NCBI GenBank assembly: GCA_030019485.1
Contig: JASEEW010000018.1
Coordinates: forward strand, 1 to 15,793
Length of the DNA stretch: 15,793 bases
Source of the DNA: Thermoplasmatales archaeon
Lineage (GTDB): Archaea; Thermoplasmatota; JASEFT01; JAUWIS01
Reading direction: 5' to 3'
Notes under the pieces: generated by a model
Databases searched by the model: none
Seen by the model: the letters and a program-made list of their open reading frames with translations, nothing else
Told to the model about the DNA's origin: nothing
Made by a program: the position numbers and the translations under genes
In this document: one piece after another, positions 12,165 through 15,793 of the stretch
How positions within the stretch are numbered: position 1 is the stretch's first letter
Layout of the letters: the number at the start of each line of letters is the position of its first letter

Positions 12165-13031
12165 TTAATATGCTTTTTGTCTGATTTTATGTGGTTTTTT
12201 GGAAGAGATTTTATGATATGTATTTTTAACACAAGTAAATATTTTGTTAAGATATGTCTTCTCACAAAATTTTTGCATCTGCTCTGGGTATCGCATGTTA
12301 AGATACCTAACCGTAGCGGGAAGAATGAGAAGAAACAAAATACCCACTTGTCCCCATCTTAATGTGGACATCATTATTAGAGTGGCAGGTATCGCGCCGT
12401 ATGCTATTACTGTAGAATAATGATGAGAAGATTTTTTGAGTATTAATCTGATGAACTCTACAATCCCTGATATGCCCCCTACAAATATTAATGTCAATCC
12501 GAAATCTTTTAAGAAGGAGCTTAGTGGTATTGCCATGTGCATCGCATTAAAATAATTGAATAAATAATGCCAATCATGTGTTGTAGGTGTCATTTCTCGG
12601 CCTATAAACGATGTAGCGGAAGTAGGGGTCGGCGCAGTAGCCATATACGTACCAACAAATATTATCGCTGTGCCCAAACAGCAGAGAAATATGCTTGCAA
12701 GTGAGAAATCTTTTTTTCTTCTGACATGAACTAAAAATAATATTATTGGGAACGCGAGTTCGAAAATCGTGCCACCTGCGACAAACCAAAACTCAAGTGC
12801 AGGAAAAAGGTCTTTACCCGCGATAGTAGATAACAGCCATATTATTATGGCAACAATCATATGCCCTCCCTCGTGGAACATAATTGATGCAATATAGTAA
12901 ACAGGCCACAAAACACCTAACCCAAAATATAGCAAAGAGGTCACAGAGAAAATAATCAATAATACACCAGTGATAACAATATTTTCTTCTCGGGTGAATT
13001 CTCTTTTAGGGAGTAAATCAAATATTTTCAT
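12165..13031 (-). CDS. M50-like membrane metalloprotease (HEGGH) with KKPHKI tail
   Basis: 288 residues with about six or seven membrane helices. The second helix carries FHEGGHMI (His53, Glu54, His57), the zinc-protease motif inside the membrane. A later THDWHYLF puts Asp153 where a third zinc ligand is expected for M50-like families with HDW motifs. Known: such proteases cleave membrane-embedded segments. The C-terminal cytoplasmic tail ends in SSKKPHKIRQKAY, a divergent form of the KKPRKIP motif found in the next three proteins. Its start lies inside the end of the gene upstream (14-base overlap), so the two are co-transcribed. The exact subfamily is uncertain. Confidence 0.75.
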   Translation of the reverse strand: MKIFDLLPKREFTREENIVITGVLLIIFSVTSLLYFGLGVLWPVYYIASIMFHEGGHMIVAIIIWLLSTIAGKDLFPALEFWFVAGGTIFELAFPIILFLVHVRRKKDFSLASIFLCCLGTAIIFVGTYMATAPTPTSATSFIGREMTPTTHDWHYLFNYFNAMHMAIPLSSFLKDFGLTLIFVGGISGIVEFIRLILKKSSHHYSTVIAYGAIPATLIMMSTLRWGQVGILFLLILPATVRYLNMRYPEQMQKFCEKTYLNKIFTCVKNTYHKISSKKPHKIRQKAY

Positions 13032-13653
13032 CAGTACCTTTCTCGTGCTTAGTTACAGGTATTTTTCTTGGTTTTTTTAGAGAAGTTATGTCTTTTCTAT
13101 CCTCATGAGTAGTAGGTGGTTGTGTACTTGTTTTGTATCCTGTCTCATCCACAGTTTGCATAAGTACCTTTCGCAGTTTTTTGTCCAGCAGTAACTTAAT
13201 TTTTTTTCCATCTTTAAGGAAAATGATAGTATTAATAGCAGGTATTCCTCTCATACCCATCATTGTGTGTGTCTCCTTTGCAATCTCTGGGTGGAGAATC
13301 ACCTGACGAAATGAGACCTCCAGTATTTTTAGGATTTGATTCCAAAAAATTACTTTTGATTTTTTCTTGAGAGCATATTTTAAGTGAAAGTCTTCATCTG
13401 TTATCTTCATGTAGGTTGGTGCGGATAGAATGGTATGAGATACATTCCAGAGTAAAAAGAGTATGAGTATAATCAAAAATATCATTATGATGAGGGAAAA
13501 AATAGGCTCAGGTGGCGGAGAGTAACGATTCTTATAATAGTTACTGAGAAAAATTATTAAGGAAATCAAAATGAGAAATATTACAGTTCTTACTATAATA
13601 TTTGTTTTATATATTCGGTTCTTTATCCATCTGAAATCGTTTTCATCAGTCAT
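13018..13653 (-). CDS. Two-TM protein with possible PH-like domain and KKPRKIP tail
   Basis: 211 residues. Two hydrophobic helices (about 20-38 and 51-70) are joined by a proline-rich turn. A beta-rich domain follows (YMKITDEDFHLKYALKKKSKVIFWNQI... NTIIFLKDGKKIKLLL) that resembles a bacterial PH-like fold, with the typical WNQI turn. The last 40 residues are hydrophilic and include LKKPRKIPVTK at 192-202. The family is otherwise not recognised. A TATA-like ATATATATTTT on the complement (about 13674-13684) is 27 bases before the ATG, so the mRNA is probably leaderless. The end overlaps the HEGGH protease start. Confidence 0.72.
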   Translation of the reverse strand: MTDENDFRWIKNRIYKTNIIVRTVIFLILISLIIFLSNYYKNRYSPPPEPIFSLIIMIFLIILILFLLWNVSHTILSAPTYMKITDEDFHLKYALKKKSKVIFWNQILKILEVSFRQVILHPEIAKETHTMMGMRGIPAINTIIFLKDGKKIKLLLDKKLRKVLMQTVDETGYKTSTQPPTTHEDRKDITSLKKPRKIPVTKHEKGTDENI

Positions 13654-13673
13654 ATATCCTAATTGTTTTTACA

Positions 13674-13684
13674 AAATATATATG
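13674..13684 (-). promoter_or_regulatory. TATA-like box of the PH-like/protease operon
   Basis: The complement reads ACATATATATTTTG, centred about 27 bases upstream of the ATG at 13653. This gives the operon its own promoter, separate from the six-TM gene upstream. Confidence 0.5.
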
Positions 13685-13718
13685 TATCCATGTTTCATCT
13701 TCTCAGCAATCTATGTAT

Positions 13719-14489
13719 TCAGATTTTTTCCCCTGTTTTTTTAATTGGTATTTTCCTCGGCTTCTTAGTTGGTATTTTCTTCGGCTTTTTTAGTAATTCA
13801 TCAACAACTTCTTTTGGTTTACGAGCTGGATAATATGATGGCTCCAAGGGTTTACGTCGCTCTTCCTCCTCTTTGCCTACAAGTCCTTTACTCACGCGAA
13901 TGAGTGCAATGACTATAGCAATAAAGAATGCAATCCCTGAAAGGAGTGAAGCGCCTTTCATAACGTACATCCCGATCGTAAATACTGACAAGATTAGGGA
14001 CAGGTCAGCACTGTTGAGTACTGCGAACAAGATCACTGGTATTGCGAACATGACTGTTATGCATGCCAATGCTATATAGAGCATCATTTTACCTTTTTTA
14101 TTCTCAAGTTGATATAGCATGAAGAAATAGGCTAAGATAATCATAGTTGCAGCTATCCAAGCAAGTATTGTTGCACCTGTGAAACCTACGATGCCAGATG
14201 CAGGATGTGTTATGAATAACATTAGGCCAATAAAAGGTGATAACACCAGTAATACGCATCCGGTCACAAACAGTGTACTTCCAATCTCAACAAATCTTTT
14301 GTGTTTCGGGCCGAACTCATCTCTCCCTATCCACATATACCACAGCCCAAAAAGCCATAGTAGAAATATAACCAATGGAAATAGGCACACAGTATAGAGA
14401 GATTGCTCAATATACTGAATGAAGGAAAATATGTTTATTAACGGGAGGAGGGACGCTAAACAAATCAGCCCTTTTTGGGTCTTAAGCAT
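13719..14489 (-). CDS. Six-TM membrane protein with doubled KKPRKIP tail
   Basis: 256 residues. About six membrane helices fill residues 8-198, with short loops and no obvious catalytic residues. They are followed by a charged cytoplasmic tail of about 55 residues (KEEEERRKPLEPSYYPARKPKEVVDE...). The tail carries two tandem copies of the shared motif: LLKKPKKIPTK (232-242) and KKPRKIPIK (242-250). Multi-TM proteins of this general shape occur in archaea, for instance DUF973, but I cannot assign a family. The TATA-like CTATAAATA at 14512-14520 on the complement is 27 bases before the ATG, with no ribosome site, so the mRNA is probably leaderless. Confidence 0.72.
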   Translation of the reverse strand: MLKTQKGLICLASLLPLINIFSFIQYIEQSLYTVCLFPLVIFLLWLFGLWYMWIGRDEFGPKHKRFVEIGSTLFVTGCVLLVLSPFIGLMLFITHPASGIVGFTGATILAWIAATMIILAYFFMLYQLENKKGKMMLYIALACITVMFAIPVILFAVLNSADLSLILSVFTIGMYVMKGASLLSGIAFFIAIVIALIRVSKGLVGKEEEERRKPLEPSYYPARKPKEVVDELLKKPKKIPTKKPRKIPIKKTGEKI

Positions 14490-14511
14490 ATAGCAAGCAT
14501 GAATTTGGCAG

Positions 14512-14520
14512 TATTTATAG
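14512..14520 (-). promoter_or_regulatory. TATA box of the six-TM gene
   Basis: CTATAAATA on the complement is centred 27 bases upstream of the ATG at 14489. It is one of the cleanest TATA boxes in the window. Confidence 0.6.
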
Positions 14521-14555
14521 AATTGTTTTGGATAGATAAATATTGTTGTTAAATA

Positions 14556-15020
14556 CTAATTTTTTCTTATTTCTTCTTCATTAGCATGTTTCTCATTCTT
14601 AGTTACGGGTATTTTCCTCGGCTTTTTTAATAACCCCTCAACGTTATATTTAGGTTTGCATTCTTGAGATGGTAGTGCCTCGCGATGTACATTCTTTTTC
14701 CTTTTTTTTCTCTTAACAACAATCACAAAATAAACCCCGATAACTATCCCAATAATTAATGCCACTGCCAAAAGAATATATTGCAGTGAAATTTCTTCTA
14801 TCTTATAATGAACGAATGCATAAACTATCTTATATTCATCGTCTATGTCAATTTTTCCTTCTGCACTAAATACAATTTTGAAATCTTCATTAGTAGTTGC
14901 ATTGTAGGCTTTAATACTATAGTTTTTTCCATCTCTAACACCGGTCTCTAAAATATTTGGTTCTAAAAGCTTATCGCCTTGATACACGGATATGTTTACT
15001 AACCTTAACTCCCCATTTTT
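14556..15020 (-). pseudogene. Single-TM receptor-like protein with KKPRKIP tail, 5' end lost at the transposase
   Basis: The frame is open from just inside the transposase 3' end (15020) to a stop at 14556, with no credible start; the only early candidate is GTG 14987. It encodes a hydrophilic, beta-rich ectodomain fragment (ELRLVNISVYQGDKLLEPNILETGVRDG...), one membrane helix (about 69-91 from the GTG), a very basic stop-transfer stretch (KRKKRKK) and a tail with LLKKPRKIPVTK near the end. The topology, outside domain then helix then basic tail, requires a signal peptide that is missing. I infer that the 5' part was cut off or displaced by insertion of the IS element. A short functional protein from GTG 14987 is less likely. 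Confidence 0.6.
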
Positions 15021-15793
15021 TTAGGGAATATGTTCAGTTTTAAAGATTCTGCTAACTTTGTCACTCTTTTAGGAATCTCATTTATTTTTTTCTTCTTCCC
15101 AAAGTGGATTTCATAAACTTTTGAGAGTTCCAGCAAAACCTCGTTTACAGATACTTTACCTACAAGATCATTTCTCCTTAAAATATTAAGTATACTGTAG
15201 TATAAATACAGAGAAATGAATGATATAAAAAAATAGCCTCTGACAGCATCTTCATCACTTAAAATAGGTCTTATCATTTTCCAACTCATTTTTGAACGCA
15301 TCGAATACTGTTTCCACACTTTCCCGGTCTTTGTACATGAGATATACTTTTTCTCCATTCATGTCCATGTTTGAGAGGACTGCTATCTTGCCAAATTTTT
15401 TGTTTTCCTGCTTGTATCCTTCCTTGGTTCTTTTCCCGTCTTTCATCAACTGAATGAACACGCTTTCTTCTTCACTTTTCAGTTTAACATCTTCAAATAA
15501 GTAAAGGAAATACTCGCCTTTCTTCTCTCTACCCCACTTTATTCCTCTATCCTTGTATGGGAACATGTTTTCAAGTTTCATGTTGTAGTTAATCATTTCG
15601 AAGTTTCTTCTTAGAGGAAGGACAAAGTTGAACCAGTACCTTCTTAACACCTGGGGCAGGTTGTAGGAGGCAAAACCCCTATCCAGCACTAGGATACAAT
15701 TCTTTGATTTCACCTCATCAATCACAGTTTCCAAGGCTTTTATATCCCTCACAGATCCTGGCAATGGCTTCAACAGGACAGGCAACTGCTGAC
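14990..15793 (-). mobile_element. IS4-superfamily insertion sequence, partial
   Basis: The element enters from the right edge and its transposase ends at 15005. The left boundary should lie within about 20 bases of that stop, because the receptor-like frame continues right up to it. No terminal repeat can be confirmed with only one end visible. Confidence 0.55.
15005..15793 (-). pseudogene. IS4-superfamily DDE transposase, frameshifted and partial
   Basis: The frame is open at the window edge and reads QQLPVLLKPLPGSVRDIKALE. The second catalytic aspartate is in ILVLDRGFAS (codon 15681-15683). The third acidic residue is in the IS4 signature YKDRESVETVFDAFK, matching Y(2)R(3)E(6)K exactly. 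That frame ends at TGA 15255-15257 after DKTYFK. The natural continuation, SDEDAVRGYFFISFISLYLYY and onward to KLNIFPKKMGS, lies in another frame that stops at 15005. Removing one T from the four-T run at 15261-15264 (complement) joins them as DKTYLSDEDAVRGY. The first aspartate and the N-terminus are outside the window. IS1634-like is my best guess for the subgroup. The shift may be decay, a programmed shift or a sequencing error. Confidence 0.85.

Overview
The window looks archaeal. It encodes sn-glycerol-1-phosphate dehydrogenase (the enzyme that sets archaeal lipid stereochemistry), an archaeal-type Elp3, a UPF0179 protein, a DUF63 membrane protein, a COG1340-type coiled-coil protein, and a tRNA-Lys gene that appears to carry a small anticodon-loop intron. 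Several genes have a TATA-like box about 27 bases before the ATG and would give leaderless transcripts. Others have the Shine-Dalgarno core GGTGAT four to six bases before the start. The DNA is AT-rich. I would place it near Euryarchaeota or Altiarchaeota-like lineages, but the sequence alone does not fix the lineage.

Left end (1-1250): the last codons of a membrane-anchored protein on the + strand, an attC-like inverted repeat, an AT-rich TPR protein on the - strand, and an array of small palindromes upstream of it. Core block (1255-11172): UPF0179, G1P dehydrogenase and the divergent DUF63 gene; then a gene-poor, repeat-rich stretch with tRNA-Lys; then serine hydroxymethyltransferase, the coiled-coil protein, a likely small non-coding RNA with its own TATA box and T-run terminator, branched-chain aminotransferase, a DUF1805 protein, and an Elp3-DUF89 operon with an ATGA overlap.

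Accessory block (11255-15793): a three-gene set (zinc-ribbon protein, DUF4258, DUF2283) joined by ATGA overlaps, resembling a toxin-antitoxin operon; a compound hairpin; four membrane proteins on the - strand; and a frameshifted IS4-superfamily transposase running off the window.

The most striking novelty is in the accessory block. All four neighbouring membrane proteins (an HEGGH metalloprotease-like protein, a two-TM protein with a possible PH-like domain, a six-TM protein, and a single-TM receptor-like fragment) end in a basic cytoplasmic tail built on KKP(R/K/H)KI(P/R)xxK. Two of the copies differ at DNA level only by synonymous third-position changes, which points to selection on the peptide. 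A second novelty is a family of short hairpins with a constant GGAA/TTCC base, a one-base bulge and arms that vary but stay complementary. It occurs as a trio between UPF0179 and G1P dehydrogenase, as a pair beside tRNA-Lys, and as four copies inside the DUF63 reading frame without breaking it.
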